Part shown: positions 8,604-16,004 of the stretch, in pieces
Layout of the letters: each line of letters begins with the position of its first letter
Position numbering within the stretch: the first letter of the stretch is position 1
Origin: Anaerolineales bacterium UBA5195
GTDB lineage: Bacteria; Chloroflexota; Anaerolineae; Anaerolineales; Villigracilaceae
Length of the DNA: 64,000 nucleotides
Direction: 5' to 3'
NCBI GenBank assembly: GCA_002412925.1
Contig: DHVZ01000037.1
Span: forward strand, 100,879 to 164,878
Position numbers and translations under genes: made by a program
Notes under the pieces: generated by a model
Told to the model about the DNA's origin: nothing
Databases searched by the model: none
The model's input: only the letters and a program-made list of their open reading frames with translations

Positions 8604-9395
8604 ATGACTGAATTAACTTATTCTTCATCCGAACTAATGATCATCAACGCCGCGCGCCTGCTGCGCGATGGTGACGTTGTCTTCGTCGGCGTTGGGCAGC
8701 CCAACATGGCCTGCAACCTGGCGAAACGCACTCACGCCCCGAGCCTGACGATGATCTACGAAGCGGGCGTCATCGGCGCAGAACCGGCGCGCCTGCCGCT
8801 TTCCATCGGCGACCCTACACTGGTCAGCGGCGCGCTCTCGGTCGTCAGCATGTACGATATTTTCTCGTTCTACCTCCAGCGCGGAAACGTGGATGTGGGT
8901 TTCCTGGGCGGCGCACAAATTGACCGTTATGGCAACATCAACGCCACCATCGTCGGCACGGATTATGAACATCCCAAAGTGCGCCTGCCCGGTTCCGGCG
9001 GCGCGCAGGAAATCGCAGCCTGGGCCAACCGCTGCTATATCATGACCCCGCACCAGAAGCGCCGTTTCCCCGAAAAAGTGGACTTTTTAACGTCCGCTGG
9101 TTATCTTGATGGAAGTGGAGGGCGCGAAAAAGCCGGTTTGCGCGGCAAAGGCCCGATCGGCGTGGTGACGGATATCGGTTTCATGGAACCGGACGAGAAT
9201 GGCGAATTAACGCTGACCGCCCTGCACCCGGGAAAAACCGTCGAAATGGCGAAGGAGAATACGGGCTGGGATTTGAAAATCGCCGATCCTTCGACAGGCT
9301 CAAGACTGCGTACCACCGAACCAGTCAGTGAACATGAACTGAGAATCCTGCGCGAGGAACTCGATCCGAGCGACGCCTTCCTGAAAGGCGGATAG
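8604..9395 (+). CDS. CoA-transferase family I, subunit B (catalytic glutamate)
   Basis: A 263-residue beta subunit. The active-site glutamate that forms the acyl-glutamyl-CoA intermediate is probably E53 in MIYEAGVIGAE, at the position of the SENG motif of the family. NVDVGFLGGAQIDRYGNIN is the conserved CoA-transferase signature. AAGGAGAATCC lies just before the ATG. It pairs with the product of 6759-7661. Near the C-terminus, residues 228-234 are encoded by a short dispersed repeat (see 9286-9305), giving a small insertion-like PSTGS turn. Likely role: exchange of CoA between a carboxylic acid and an acyl-CoA donor. Confidence 0.9.
   Translation: MTELTYSSSELMIINAARLLRDGDVVFVGVGQPNMACNLAKRTHAPSLTMIYEAGVIGAEPARLPLSIGDPTLVSGALSVVSMYDIFSFYLQRGNVDVGFLGGAQIDRYGNINATIVGTDYEHPKVRLPGSGGAQEIAAWANRCYIMTPHQKRRFPEKVDFLTSAGYLDGSGGREKAGLRGKGPIGVVTDIGFMEPDENGELTLTALHPGKTVEMAKENTGWDLKIADPSTGSRLRTTEPVSEHELRILREELDPSDAFLKGG
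9286..9305 (+). repeat. CCTTCGACA-GCTCA repeat inside a reading frame, copy 1
   Basis: ATCCTTCGACAGGCTCAAGA at 9286-9305 matches 17 of 20 positions with 24535-24554 inside the Hsp70-HEAT gene. Both are read in the same frame and give P-S-T-x-S. Very similar words are common dispersed repeats in environmental genomes. Confidence 0.55.
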
Positions 9396-9430
9396 GCCCG
9401 CCCAGGCTTTTAAGACCGCAGCTATAAATT

Positions 9431-10954
9431 ATGAATCGACATTTATCTCGTCGGGATTTCCTGAAACTGGCTGGGCTGGCCCCGCTGAGCATTGCCGCAC
9501 CGAGCGTCATGCACAGCCTTGGCATCCCACAAGCGCTCCAGCACAGCCAAAAGAACGTCATTATCGTGGTCTGCGACGCGCTTTCAGCCTACAACATTTC
9601 GCTGTATGGTTATGGCCGCGAGACCATGCCCAACTTGTCACGGCTGGCAAGGCGCGCCACGGTCTACCACAATCACTTTGCCGGAGGCAACTTCACAACG
9701 CCTGGCACCGCATCCTTATTAACCGGCACACTCCCCTGGACGCACCGCGCTTTTGTCTTCAATGGCAAAGTGACCCAGAAACATGTCGACCGCAACATTT
9801 TCCAAACTTTCTCAGATTATTACCGGTTGACGTATACCCACAACAGCCTTGTCGCCACCCTTTTGAAGCAGTTTTATGGTTCACTCGACAATCTAATCCC
9901 AATTGAAAAACTACTGCTAACCTACGACGGTTTCATCCCGACTCTGTTCCCGGGAGATGACGATATTGCCAATGTCAGTTGGGTACGGGCGATTAAGAAT
10001 AAAGATGAAGGTTATTCCTACTCTCTTTTCCTTTCGAATTTCTACAAGCTGTTTTCCGAGAACAAGGTTGCCGGCCTCCGCCCCAGTTTTCCAATCGACC
10101 TGCCCAACATCAGCGGCGACAACTACTACCTGCTTGAACAGGCCGTCGATTGGATTGGCGACCTGCTTGGTACTGTTCGACAACCATTCTTGGGATATTT
10201 CCATTTCCTGCCCCCGCACTATCCCTACAATACCCACCGTGAATTTTTTGGCCGGTTTGACAAAGATGGGTTTGAGCCGGTAGAAAAACCGCTCGACCCG
10301 TTTTCCCAGAACCAGGGACGGAAGAACCTCCCTAAAAAGCGCAAGGAATACGACGAATTCATCCTATACGCCGATCGTGAGTTTGGTCGATTCTATGATC
10401 ACCTTGAAGCTGCGGGCTTGCTCGAAAATTCCATCCTGGTTTTCACGTCTGACCATGGTGAGTTATTCGAGCGCAGCATCATCGGACATCGCACTCCGGT
10501 CTTATACCAGCCTATCATTCGTGTGCCCCTGCTGATTTTTGAACCCGGGCAGGAGACACGCCGCGACATTTTTACGCCCACCAGCGCGGTCGATGTAATG
10601 CCCACCTTGCTGCATTTGACCGATCACAAAATCCCGGCCTGGGTCGAGGGAACTGTTTTACCACCTTACGCTCCTGCCAAACCCGGGCAGCCCGTCTACG
10701 CTCTCCAGGCCTGGAATAACGAACCGGATGCCCCGCTTGAACATGCTACCGCCATGCTGGTCAAGGGCCGCTACAAGCTGATCTATTACTTTGGCTATGC
10801 CCCTTCGGGCACTGACCAACGCATACAGCTATTTGACCTTGAAAATGATCCCGAAGAACTAACCGACCTCGCTAGCCTCGAGACAACTACCACGCAGCAA
10901 TTGTGGGATGAATTGAAGGTGAAACTGGCCGATGCCAACCAGGCTTATCAATAA
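9431..10954 (+). CDS. Tat-exported sulfatase/alkaline-phosphatase superfamily protein
   Basis: A 507-residue protein with a twin-arginine signal (MNRHLSRRDFLKLAGLAPLS) followed by a sulfatase fold. The first metal-binding aspartate lies in NVIIVVCDALSAYNIS, and the second metal site in LVFTSDHGELFERSIIGH. At the nucleophile position the sequence is FTTPGTASLLTG, so the Cys/Ser of true sulfatases is replaced by threonine, as in phosphoglycerol and phosphoethanolamine transferases. It is therefore more likely a phospho-transferase, phosphatase or phosphodiesterase acting outside the membrane. The ATG at 9431 has no Shine-Dalgarno site. A terminator follows. Confidence 0.87.
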   Translation: MNRHLSRRDFLKLAGLAPLSIAAPSVMHSLGIPQALQHSQKNVIIVVCDALSAYNISLYGYGRETMPNLSRLARRATVYHNHFAGGNFTTPGTASLLTGTLPWTHRAFVFNGKVTQKHVDRNIFQTFSDYYRLTYTHNSLVATLLKQFYGSLDNLIPIEKLLLTYDGFIPTLFPGDDDIANVSWVRAIKNKDEGYSYSLFLSNFYKLFSENKVAGLRPSFPIDLPNISGDNYYLLEQAVDWIGDLLGTVRQPFLGYFHFLPPHYPYNTHREFFGRFDKDGFEPVEKPLDPFSQNQGRKNLPKKRKEYDEFILYADREFGRFYDHLEAAGLLENSILVFTSDHGELFERSIIGHRTPVLYQPIIRVPLLIFEPGQETRRDIFTPTSAVDVMPTLLHLTDHKIPAWVEGTVLPPYAPAKPGQPVYALQAWNNEPDAPLEHATAMLVKGRYKLIYYFGYAPSGTDQRIQLFDLENDPEELTDLASLETTTTQQLWDELKVKLADANQAYQ

Positions 10955-10982
10955 GCCGCTCCATTTTATACCCTTCGCTGGC

Positions 10983-11021
10983 AAAAATCGCGCTTTTTCA
11001 GAGCAGGGAAGCGCAATTTTT
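10983..11021 (+). terminator. Terminator after the sulfatase-fold gene
   Basis: A 13-base arm at 10983-10995 pairs with 11009-11021 (one mismatch), with A and T runs at the outer ends. Confidence 0.75.
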
Positions 11022-11130
11022 GTCCGGGGCATGATCTACAACTCCAGCTTGAGACTTCCGTATATCTTTACAAAACAAGTTCTGTGAAAAAGCAAGCTTT
11101 TGCGATCCAAAACTTAGAACGGAGGTTTCC

Positions 11131-11334
11131 ATGACTATCACCACCCGCCCCGCCTTGCGCCGCTCGCGCCGCAACCGCGTTTTAGCCGGTGTCTGCGGCG
11201 GCTTGTCTGAATTTTTTGGCATCAGCGCTTTCTGGTTCAGGCTGGCCTTTTTGATCGCCTTCATCCCCGGCGGCGTGCCCGGCATCAGCCTGTATTTGCT
11301 TTTCTGGCTGATCGTCCCCAAAGCCAGCGAGTAA
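11131..11334 (+). CDS. PspC domain protein
   Basis: A 67-residue single-domain PspC protein. RRSRRNRVLAGVCGGLSEFF is the classical conserved start, and the hydrophobic stretch FRLAFLIAFIPGGVPGISLYLLFWLIV makes the membrane hairpin. PspC domains sense or help manage membrane stress together with PspA, but no pspA is in this window. GGAGG lies six bases before the ATG. A 52-base perfect palindrome and a second terminator follow, so it is probably monocistronic. Confidence 0.92.
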   Translation: MTITTRPALRRSRRNRVLAGVCGGLSEFFGISAFWFRLAFLIAFIPGGVPGISLYLLFWLIVPKASE

Positions 11335-11350
11335 AATTGGGACTCCAAGA

Positions 11351-11412
11351 TTTTCCCGCCTACCTCGATGGGCGCTTGACCTGATGGGTTTACAGGGTAC
11401 GGGGTGAAGGGT
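11351..11412 (+). repeat. 62-bp repeat R2, copy A (inverted relative to copy B)
   Basis: This stretch, starting TTTTCCCGCCTACCTCGATG, aligns without gaps to the reverse complement of 14393-14454 with seven mismatches in 62 positions. The two copies bracket three genes in inverted orientation. Confidence 0.9.
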
Positions 11413-11413
11413 G

Positions 11414-11465
11414 CCGCATTTTGGTGTATGAGCGCGTGTACGCGCGCTCATACACCAAAATGCGG
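11414..11465. terminator. 52-base perfect palindrome downstream of pspC
   Basis: A 23-base arm at 11414-11436 pairs perfectly with 11443-11465 around a six-base loop. On the plus strand GGTTTTTA follows, so it can act as terminator for pspC. It sits exactly where copy B of the neighbouring repeat has no insert, which suggests a separate insertion. Confidence 0.75.
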
Positions 11466-11496
11466 GGTTTTTACCACAGAGATTCCCAAAGAGTCG
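11414..11496 (-). repeat. Dispersed repeat R1, copy 1
   Basis: Read on the minus strand from 11496, the sequence goes CGACTCTTTGGGAATC, then CTGTGGTA, then ACCCCGCATTTTGG. The same order of blocks is found at 30967-31030 and 38314-38380, and a weaker version at 14360-14395. Confidence 0.75.
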
Positions 11497-11520
11497 TAAA
11501 ATCGGTAGCCGCTCAAACCA

Positions 11521-11568
11521 AAAAGTAGGATAAATGGGCTGAAATCCGCCCGTTTATCCTACTTTTTA
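11521..11568. terminator. Hairpin terminator before the CPBP gene
   Basis: A 19-base arm at 11521-11539 pairs with 11548-11566 with one wobble. A and T runs flank both sides. It insulates pspC from the next gene. Confidence 0.85.
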
Positions 11569-11629
11569 TTGTCCCGGTACGGGTAAAATATAGGTAGTGG
11601 TTATTCCTTTTGTTGGCGCTGAGGTCAAA

Positions 11630-12556
11630 ATGAAATTCGTAACACAAAAACCCACCCGCAACTTCTGGCAGATCATCTTTCTCTCTCCCAATGAACCCCG
11701 CCTGCGCGCCGGATGGCGGCTGCTAGTCCAGACTATTTTGCTGGTCATCTTGGGCATTGCGGCAGGAATGGCAATTATCGTCCCAATCGGCCTGCTCAAA
11801 ATTGATTTTGACTCACCGTTGGTCATGCTTGCCAACCAAGTGACAGCATTATTTGCAATTACCGCCTCCATTTTCCTGGCCCGGCGTTTCCTTGATAAAC
11901 GCTCCATCGTCAGCCTGGGCCTCAAATTGAACAGGCAGGCGCTCTGGGATGTGCTGATTGGGATTGGCATCACCTTTTTCCAAATGGGGCTGGTCTACGG
12001 CATCGAAATCACCCTGGGCTGGACCAAATTTGAGGGTTATGCTTGGCAAATGGAAAGCGGCTTGGCCGTGGCAGAAGGTCTTGGCGTCTGGCTGGTCATT
12101 TTCTTGATCGTCGGCTGGCAGGAGGAACTCCTTTCACGCGGCTACCACCTGCAAAGCCTCGAAAGCGGGCTAAAGACCTTCTGGGCCGTGCTGATCTCAT
12201 CATCCGTGTTTGGAGTTCTGCATCTTGGCAACCCTGGCGCTTCGTGGATTTCGACACTGGGGATCGTCCTGGCCGGTTTGTTCCTGGCGCTCCCGTACCT
12301 CCTGACTCGCCAATTATGGCTGTCCATCGGGCTGCATATCGGCTGGAACTTTTTCGAGGGCGTAGTGTTTGGATTCCAGGTAAGCGGCATCGAGACCTTC
12401 CGCTTGTTGCGGCACACTGTCAGCGGGCCAGAGTTGTGGACCGGTGGCGCATTCGGCCCGGAGGCTGGGCTGCTGGTCATCCCGGCTATCGCACTGGGTT
12501 CATTACTCACCGTAGTGTACACCAGGTCGAGCCTCCGTAAAATGAACGTTGAATAA
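11630..12556 (+). CDS. CPBP family intramembrane metalloprotease
   Basis: A 308-residue multi-pass membrane protein (about eight hydrophobic segments) of the CPBP/CAAX-like protease family. The catalytic motifs are visible: EELLSRGY with E165-E166, HLGNPGAS and HIGWNFFEG, matching the EExxxR, FxxxH and HxxxN/D motifs of these glutamate/histidine intramembrane proteases. Members process prenylated proteins, bacteriocin precursors or other membrane peptides; the substrate here is unknown. The ATG at 11630 has GAGGT six bases before it. The next gene starts six bases after the stop, so they are co-transcribed. The block is flanked by inverted copies of repeat R2. Confidence 0.9.
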   Translation: MKFVTQKPTRNFWQIIFLSPNEPRLRAGWRLLVQTILLVILGIAAGMAIIVPIGLLKIDFDSPLVMLANQVTALFAITASIFLARRFLDKRSIVSLGLKLNRQALWDVLIGIGITFFQMGLVYGIEITLGWTKFEGYAWQMESGLAVAEGLGVWLVIFLIVGWQEELLSRGYHLQSLESGLKTFWAVLISSSVFGVLHLGNPGASWISTLGIVLAGLFLALPYLLTRQLWLSIGLHIGWNFFEGVVFGFQVSGIETFRLLRHTVSGPELWTGGAFGPEAGLLVIPAIALGSLLTVVYTRSSLRKMNVE

Positions 12557-12562
12557 CCAACC

Positions 12563-13576
12563 ATGTCAGTAGAAGTGCTCATCACCATCCCTTTTTCGGA
12601 AAAGCTGATTCGTCAGCTCTCTGCAGTTTCGCCCAAAATTAACCTGACCGCCATCTCCGCAGCAAACTCCTCCGAAATATCAGCAGAAATTTGGGCGCGG
12701 ACGGAAGTGCTTTATACAGGGCATGTCCTGCCCGAGCCAGCGCAGGTCCCGTCCCTGCGCTGGATACAGTTCCATTTTGCAGGAATCGACCGCTACTTCG
12801 ATGAGCCCGTCCTGCAAAAAGATGGACTGCTGGTCACCACCTTAAGCGGAGCTGCCGCTCCACAGGTGGCCGAACACGTTCTGACAATGATGCTGGCGCT
12901 TAGCCGGAAACTGCCAGCACTGTTATCTACCCAGAAAAAAAGCGAGTGGTCCAAAGACCGCTTCGAATTATTTTCGCCTTTTGAATTAAACGGCAGGACA
13001 GTTGGCATCGTCGGGTACGGAAGTATTGGCCGCCAAATCGCGCACCTGCTCCAGCCTTTTGGCGTCACAATCCTGGCTACCAAGCGAAACGGATTCGATC
13101 CACGGGATGATGGATACGCTGTCGAAGGAACTGGCGACCCGCTGGGTGACTTGGTCCACCGGCTCTATCCACCGCAAGCCCTGCGATCCATGCTTAAAGA
13201 ATGCAATTTCATCGTTGTAACTGTTCCGATGACCACCGAAACAAACAACATGATTAACGCAACCATTTTCGATGCGCTCAAGCCGGGTTCCTACCTGATC
13301 GACGTGTCGCGCGGCGGGATTGTCAATCATAACGACCTGATCGAAGCAATCAAAAACAACAAACTCGCCGGGGCGGCCCTGGATGTTTTCCCCGAGGAAC
13401 CACTCCCGCGCTCCAGCCCATTATGGCAAAACCCTAACGTTATAATTACCCCGCATATTTCGGGGGGAAGTCAATATTACAAGGACAGGGCCGCCGCGCT
13501 ATTCTCCGAAAACTTGTTGCGTTATCTTTCGGGCTTACAGCTGTATAATCTTTTCGACCGTAAGCGCGGATATTAA
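12563..13576 (+). CDS. D-isomer-specific 2-hydroxyacid dehydrogenase
   Basis: A 337-residue NAD(P)-dependent dehydrogenase. The nucleotide-binding fold shows VGIVGYGSIGRQIAHLLQPFG near residues 147-167, and the catalytic arginine/glutamate/histidine elements are in DVSRGGIVNHNDL, DVFPEEPLP and ITPHISGG. Known relatives include glyoxylate/hydroxypyruvate reductases and 3-phosphoglycerate dehydrogenases without an ACT domain. A roughly 20-residue insert around residues 185-205 lies just after the cofactor-binding Arg position, which is typical of the group annotated only as D-2-hydroxyacid dehydrogenase. It is tightly linked to the CPBP gene before it and the HAD phosphatase after it. Confidence 0.9.
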   Translation: MSVEVLITIPFSEKLIRQLSAVSPKINLTAISAANSSEISAEIWARTEVLYTGHVLPEPAQVPSLRWIQFHFAGIDRYFDEPVLQKDGLLVTTLSGAAAPQVAEHVLTMMLALSRKLPALLSTQKKSEWSKDRFELFSPFELNGRTVGIVGYGSIGRQIAHLLQPFGVTILATKRNGFDPRDDGYAVEGTGDPLGDLVHRLYPPQALRSMLKECNFIVVTVPMTTETNNMINATIFDALKPGSYLIDVSRGGIVNHNDLIEAIKNNKLAGAALDVFPEEPLPRSSPLWQNPNVIITPHISGGSQYYKDRAAALFSENLLRYLSGLQLYNLFDRKRGY

Positions 13577-13594
13577 CCCGATGCTTCGATTGAC

Positions 13595-14335
13595 ATGAAT
13601 CAACCCATCCAGGCTGTCCTCTTTGATCTAGGCGAGACCTTAATGTATTCTCTCGACCCCTGGGCGCCCGTTTTTGACCGCGCCGGGCGGGAGTTATCCA
13701 ACGCTCTCTGTGCAAACGGAGTCGCGGTTGATAACGCAACCTTCCATGATGATTTCCGCCAACGGCTGGATGAATACTATACCGAGCGCGAACGCAACCT
13801 GTTCGAAACCAGCACCATCCTCGTTTTACGCGAACTCCTGGCAGAAAAGGGGCATCACAACGTTCCAGAAAAAACCCTGCGCGAGGCGCTCGATCAATTC
13901 TACGCTGTCACACAACAGAATTGGGCACTGGAAGAGGATGCGATTCCAACCCTTGAAACACTCCAGGAAGGTGGCTTCCACCTGGGGCTGGTTTCCAACG
14001 CCGGTGATACGCGGGATGTCTTCCAGCTAACCGAAAAATTCGGCCTCGAGCCGTTTTTCGATTTCATCATCACTTCCGCTGCCTGTGGTTATCGAAAACC
14101 ACATCCGCGTATCTTTGAACTTGCGCTGGCACACTGGGGATATCTGCCTGATGAAATCGCCATGGTCGGGGATCGCCTTGATGCGGATGTGCGCGGCGCA
14201 CAACCGCTGGGAATTTACGCCATCTGGATCACACGCCGGGCAAAAAAGGTCGATCTGCCACTGATCACTCCCGACAGCACGATTAATACCCTGAACGAAA
14301 TCCCCACTTTGTTATCAAAACTGGCAAAAGCCTGA
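13595..14335 (+). CDS. HAD superfamily phosphatase
   Basis: A 246-residue HAD hydrolase with motif I at AVLFDLGETLMYS (D10; the usual second Asp is a Glu), motif II at GLVSNAGD, the lysine at CGYRKPHPRIFE and motif IV at IAMVGDRLDADVRGA. The helical cap between residues about 20 and 100 marks subfamily I. Replacement of the second motif-I Asp by Glu (DxGET) occurs in some HAD members and usually changes acid/base behaviour. Substrate unknown. The start lies 18 bases after the dehydrogenase stop without a clear ribosome site. Confidence 0.88.
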   Translation: MNQPIQAVLFDLGETLMYSLDPWAPVFDRAGRELSNALCANGVAVDNATFHDDFRQRLDEYYTERERNLFETSTILVLRELLAEKGHHNVPEKTLREALDQFYAVTQQNWALEEDAIPTLETLQEGGFHLGLVSNAGDTRDVFQLTEKFGLEPFFDFIITSAACGYRKPHPRIFELALAHWGYLPDEIAMVGDRLDADVRGAQPLGIYAIWITRRAKKVDLPLITPDSTINTLNEIPTLLSKLAKA

Positions 14336-14359
14336 CCTCTGATTTCGTTTTCGATACAA

Positions 14360-14395
14360 CCTCGATGGAAATCTCTGCAGTAGAAAAACCCCACC
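14360..14395 (+). repeat. Dispersed repeat R1, diverged copy 2
   Basis: GGAAATCTCTGCAGTAGAAA followed by AACCCC parallels GGGAATCTCTGTGGTAAAAACCCC of copy 1. It joins directly onto R2 copy B, just as copy 1 joins R2 copy A, so R1 and R2 form one compound unit in both places. Confidence 0.55.
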
Positions 14396-14454
14396 CTTCG
14401 CCCCGTACCCTGTGAACCCACCAAGGCAAGCGCCCATCGAGGCGGGCGGGAAAA
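14393..14454 (-). repeat. 62-bp repeat R2, copy B
   Basis: Reverse complement of 11351-11412 with seven mismatches and no gaps. Unlike copy A it is not followed by the 52-base palindrome. Confidence 0.9.
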
Positions 14455-14541
14455 CTCTTGAGATCTGCAAATATTCGCAAGCCAAATCCCTGATTCTGTT
14501 ATATACTATACGAACGGCAATAAAACAAGAAGGAGTAAACC

Positions 14542-15903
14542 ATGTCCATCCTAGCTGTTTTGGAAGTGACAGTTGGCGTCATCTTTGCGTGGCTGGGGCT
14601 AAGCCTGGCGGTTATGTACGTTCAGGAGTGGGTTGTTGGCAAATTAGGCTGGCGCTCGAGCATGCTGGAAACCTACCTGACAAACCTGCTCACAGACCCT
14701 GTCATCGCCAAGCAATTCTACAATCACCCACTCATCCAAGGGCTCCACAGCGGCCCGGATGGCGCAAAAAGACCAGCTTACATTCCCTCTGGTCAGTTTT
14801 CAACAGCCTTATTCGATATCATCCGCGATGCGCCAAAAGAAGCAGCTCTGATTCAGAAAACGCTGTACGATCTACAAAACGACATTGATCGCTTGAGTAA
14901 AAACAAACGCGAACTGGCGCGACAACAACTCAATCTGACTTTGAATTTAACACGCAAAGCCCTGGAAACCGAAGCAGGACAGGAAGTGGTCGATGCGATT
15001 CTGGCCGAAGCTAAAGGCCGCATCCGCAAACTTAGCGCGGATTACCCGGCGCTCCAGCCGGTGATCGAGATAAAATTCAAAGAATTTGCCAGCCAGAAGA
15101 AGCAAATTGATGCAATCCTGGCCACCGTCCAGGCCCAACCTGGCCTTGAGCCGGAGGGCACTACCCTCGACCAAATCCGACTCGGGCTGGCAGTCATGAG
15201 CGTCAGCCAGCCACAATTGAAACGGGCTATCGAGGCCTTGCTGACGGGCGTGGAGGAATATGTTGCTGAAGGCAAAAGCACTTATCTCCAGGCACGAGAA
15301 AATCTAGAGGAGTGGTTTGATAACGGGATGGAACGATTAAGCGGCTGGTATAAACGTCGTTCCCAAACCATGGCATTTATCATCGGCACATGCATCGCGG
15401 TCTTTTTAAATGTTGACAGCCTGCAACTGGCAAACCAACTTTGGCGCGATCCGATTGTGCGCGAATCGCTCGCCAATCAAGCCGCAGCCTTTTTGGAGAA
15501 AAACCAGGACGATCTCTTGTCCGCGGATTACCAACAACTTGCCCAACTTCAAATTCAGATAAGTCAGTTAAATGTTCCTGTCGGCTGGGTGGGCTCTGCA
15601 TTGCCGGTTGATTCTTACGGGGCAGTCTTGATTGGCGACGGTACACAAAAATTATGTACTTTTACGCCACGGTCCAGTGTAGACTTGTTCGGCTTGCGGC
15701 TGGGGAGCGAGTGCTACCCAATTGCAAATACGCCCAAATTCAATGATCCGACAGGTTGGCTGCTTAAAATTATCGGTTTATTAATCAGCGGCATCGCTGC
15801 TGCGCAAGGGGCCCCCTTCTGGTTTGATTTGCTAAAGAACATCATCAAAATCCGTTCAAGTGGCTCAAACCCCAGCGAAACACCTCAAAAAACAACAAAA
15901 TAA
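14542..15903 (+). CDS. Membrane protein with three TM segments, unknown function
   Basis: A 453-residue protein. A first hydrophobic segment lies at about residues 7-26, a second at about 273-292 and a third at about 408-427. Between the first and second lies a long, mainly helical, charged domain with coiled-coil character (KTLYDLQNDIDRLSKNKREL and following). AAGGAG precedes the ATG by nine bases. The C-terminal tail is Ser/Asn-rich. I do not recognise the family. It is monocistronic by appearance, with a strong convergent terminator behind it. Confidence 0.8.
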   Translation: MSILAVLEVTVGVIFAWLGLSLAVMYVQEWVVGKLGWRSSMLETYLTNLLTDPVIAKQFYNHPLIQGLHSGPDGAKRPAYIPSGQFSTALFDIIRDAPKEAALIQKTLYDLQNDIDRLSKNKRELARQQLNLTLNLTRKALETEAGQEVVDAILAEAKGRIRKLSADYPALQPVIEIKFKEFASQKKQIDAILATVQAQPGLEPEGTTLDQIRLGLAVMSVSQPQLKRAIEALLTGVEEYVAEGKSTYLQARENLEEWFDNGMERLSGWYKRRSQTMAFIIGTCIAVFLNVDSLQLANQLWRDPIVRESLANQAAAFLEKNQDDLLSADYQQLAQLQIQISQLNVPVGWVGSALPVDSYGAVLIGDGTQKLCTFTPRSSVDLFGLRLGSECYPIANTPKFNDPTGWLLKIIGLLISGIAAAQGAPFWFDLLKNIIKIRSSGSNPSETPQKTTK

Positions 15904-15942
15904 TTTTTCTTACACGCAACCAGGCATTGCAAATCCGATTTG

Positions 15943-15976
15943 CATAGACGGGCGTTCCGGAAAACGCCCGTCTATG
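15943..15976. terminator. Bidirectional hairpin between convergent genes
   Basis: CATAGACGGGCGTT at 15943-15956 pairs perfectly with 15963-15976 around a six-base loop. It serves the membrane protein gene (+) and the response-regulator fusion gene (-). Confidence 0.8.
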
Positions 15977-16004
15977 TTATCTTAGCGCAGCTTTTGTCTC
16001 CCCC

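Larger units (their letters stand above)
11335..11629. other. Repeat-rich intergenic region after pspC
   Basis: 295 bases with no gene. It holds, in order, one arm of a 62-base inverted repeat (11351-11412), a 52-base perfect palindrome (11414-11465), the outer part of a dispersed repeat read on the minus strand (to 11496), a second hairpin terminator (11521-11568) and a short leader for the CPBP protease gene. Confidence 0.8.

Noticed and set aside
11351..14454. Insertion sequence or composite transposon
   Set aside because: The inverted repeats are real, but no transposase gene lies between or near them; kept as a repeat observation only.
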